Made by a program: the position numbers and the translations under genes. From positions 5,981 through 69,980 of the forward strand of contig DLKM01000026.1 of NCBI GenBank assembly GCA_002478945.1: a stretch of DNA of 64,000 bases. The letters run 5' to 3'. Of this stretch, positions 62,951 through 64,000 are shown in pieces. The notes under the pieces are model-generated. The model was not told the origin of the DNA, made no database searches, and saw nothing but the letters and a program-made list of their open reading frames with translations. Numbering within the stretch: the stretch's first letter is position 1; each line of letters opens with the position of its first letter. The DNA comes from Christensenella sp. UBA7588 (GTDB lineage Bacteria; Bacillota; Clostridia; Christensenellales; CAG-917).

Positions 62951-63041
62951 CGTAAATATTCTGCTTTTGCAATCGGCATTAGCGATACAAAACACGATAG
63001 CTTAAACCGCGCGAAACATATCGCAAATTCAATACAATACA

Positions 63042-63065
63042 AAATGCGAGGCAAGCCTCGCATTT
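63042..63065 (-). terminator. terminator of the small lipoprotein gene
   Basis: AAATGCGAGGC and GCCTCGCATTT form an 11-bp stem, 26 bases past the stop codon on the minus strand. Confidence 0.75.
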
Positions 63066-63090
63066 CTTGTATAATCTCGCTAAACATCAC

Positions 63091-63519
63091 TCAGTACGAA
63101 CGAGCGGCGGCAAGCAACTCGTAATAGCCGCACATAACGACTTTCTCGTAACGATAGGCATTCCATTTCTCAAGGTTATTGTCGTTAATATATGCGTTTG
63201 CCTTCTCCAACGCCCATTCGGCGGCTTTATCGTTGCCTGCAAAGATAATGTACAACTCTTTGACGACTTCGGTTTCTACGCCGTCCACGGTCTCGGTATA
63301 TGCCTTGGTGCAATGCAACAAATCCTCGAACGCATATTCCCTTTCGCCGTCCTTGGTAATAGGTGTGGTGCGCTCGTAAGCATACGCAATACCTGCCTCG
63401 TCAAGTCGCTTGACGATATTGTTTTTTTGCATACCGATTTTCATACACGCCGTCAAAGAAAACGTGAGAACGATTGCAAGCGTCAATGCACATAAAACCG
63501 TAATAACCCTCTTTTTCAT
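63091..63519 (-). CDS. small lipoprotein, unknown function
   Basis: 142 residues. The signal peptide ends in LTAC. The mature part is alpha/beta with a KA.WALEKANAYI helix and no catalytic motif that I recognise. It is a single-gene unit. Confidence 0.7.
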   Translation of the reverse strand: MKKRVITVLCALTLAIVLTFSLTACMKIGMQKNNIVKRLDEAGIAYAYERTTPITKDGEREYAFEDLLHCTKAYTETVDGVETEVVKELYIIFAGNDKAAEWALEKANAYINDNNLEKWNAYRYEKVVMCGYYELLAAARSY

Positions 63520-63661
63520 AGTTTTATGATAAAATCACAACTCGCATTTGTCAATACAATACTCAAAACAATACTCAAACAAAATGCCCAAAAGCGTTTT
63601 CCATATATTCCCATACATTTTACGGCTCATAGCGCAAACAATAGAATCAGGAGGCAAGAAA

Positions 63662-63796
63662 ATGAAAAACACATTAGTCATAGGTACGATGCTCGGAATA
63701 GTCACTGCCACTGCGCTGTATTGCAGTATGTCAAACAATTCACTAAAAAAAGCAAAACGTGCCTTTGTAAACAAAATCGAAGACATCATAATGTAA
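63662..63796 (+). CDS. very small single-TM protein
   Basis: 44 residues with a strong AGGAGG 12 bases before the ATG at 63662. One hydrophobic helix (NTLVIGTMLGIVTATALY) and a basic C-terminus KKAKRAFVNKIEDIIM, similar in layout to small YtxH-like stress membrane proteins. Function unknown. Confidence 0.65.
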   Translation: MKNTLVIGTMLGIVTATALYCSMSNNSLKKAKRAFVNKIEDIIM

Positions 63797-63829
63797 CTAA
63801 ATTTTGTTCGGTTCATTTATCCTCTACAA

Positions 63830-63872
63830 CACAAATCGTGTACAAAAATCTAATATTTGTACACGATTTGTG
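63830..63872 (+). terminator. 17-bp perfect hairpin after the small membrane protein
   Basis: CACAAATCGTGTACAAA pairs perfectly with its complement around a 9-base loop; only CTTTATAAT follows, so the T-run is weak. Confidence 0.5.
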
Positions 63873-63970
63873 CTTTATAATAGTTAAAATTCGTCATTTT
63901 ATGTCAAATATCAAGTTTTGCAACACGTTATGTGTTTTTGTAAAAAGTGCAATATATAAACCACATAAAA

Positions 63971-64000
63971 ATACAATTCCCCCCTTCCTCAGGTGTTCGA
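63971..64000 (+). repeat. interspersed repeat R5, cut by the window edge
   Basis: CCCCCCTTCCTCAGGTGTTC matches the left end of R1, R2 and R4. Confidence 0.65.

Overview
The window looks like chromosomal DNA of an uncultured member of the Clostridia (Bacillota), probably a gut or gut-like anaerobe. The evidence is the Firmicutes gene order yqfC-yqfD-phoH-yqfF-ybeY-era-yqzL-recO, a secG-smpB pair, a ywlC-ywlE pair, a GGGtGRT/NifU-like pair, a GlpA-like/FAD oxidoreductase/DUF1667 triad, a LUD-domain protein, many lipoproteins with LTAC-type lipoboxes, and AAGGAGG-type ribosome binding sites. Base composition is moderate throughout, except for one clearly AT-rich island at about 16.63-18.42 kb. 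Genus and species cannot be named from this sequence alone.

Layout. 0-3.5 kb: start of an aconitase-family hydratase (its 3' part lies off the left edge) and three membrane proteins of unknown function. 3.5-8 kb: valS, pgsA and a divergent lipid kinase. 8-13 kb: HAD phosphatase, diaminopimelate dehydrogenase, a solitary MazF-type toxin, recX, yigZ, tyrS. 13-16.35 kb: a lipoprotein, then the NifU-like scaffold and GGGtGRT protein. 16.3-18.4 kb: accessory island. The last 14 codons of the GGGtGRT gene recur twice downstream, each copy followed by hairpins, and beyond them lies a three-gene toxin-antitoxin-chaperone module (HigB, HigA, SecB-like) with its own promoter and operator. 18.4-25.3 kb: LUD protein, a membrane-anchored DUF1508-like protein, a short ComEC, and the anaerobic glycerol-3-phosphate dehydrogenase-like triad. 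25.3-33.5 kb: pyrophosphatase, a heterodimeric ABC exporter, tRNA-Leu(CAA), an M20 peptidase, smpB, secG and a ferritin-like protein. 33.5-45.9 kb: arginine/tyrosine phosphatase, Sua5, a lipoprotein, then recO-yqzL-era-ybeY-yqfF-phoH-yqfD-yqfC, dnaB and a lipoprotein. 46-54.1 kb: pepF, a DUF1846 protein and a type IIA topoisomerase A/B pair. 54.2-58.5 kb: lipase, murG and two membrane proteins. 58.6-64 kb: an ApbE / NusG-domain-II / Gx-transporter group, DegV, a membrane-anchored trypsin-like protease, a candidate small RNA, a lipoprotein and a tiny membrane protein.

Five intergenic gaps carry a family of interspersed repeats that share a C-rich left end and a GC-hairpin right end; all are in the same orientation. 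Several genes have near-consensus sigma-A promoters, and two or three of these place the transcription start at or within a base or two of the start codon.

The points most worth a second look are: the HigB-HigA-SecB-like module and its operator; the triple gene-tail repeat with covarying hairpins; an approximately 80-nt candidate sRNA that displays an anti-Shine-Dalgarno loop; and a GyrA-like topoisomerase that lacks both the GyrA box and the quinolone-anchoring acidic residue. Everything was read by eye. No database search, folding or composition calculation was run.
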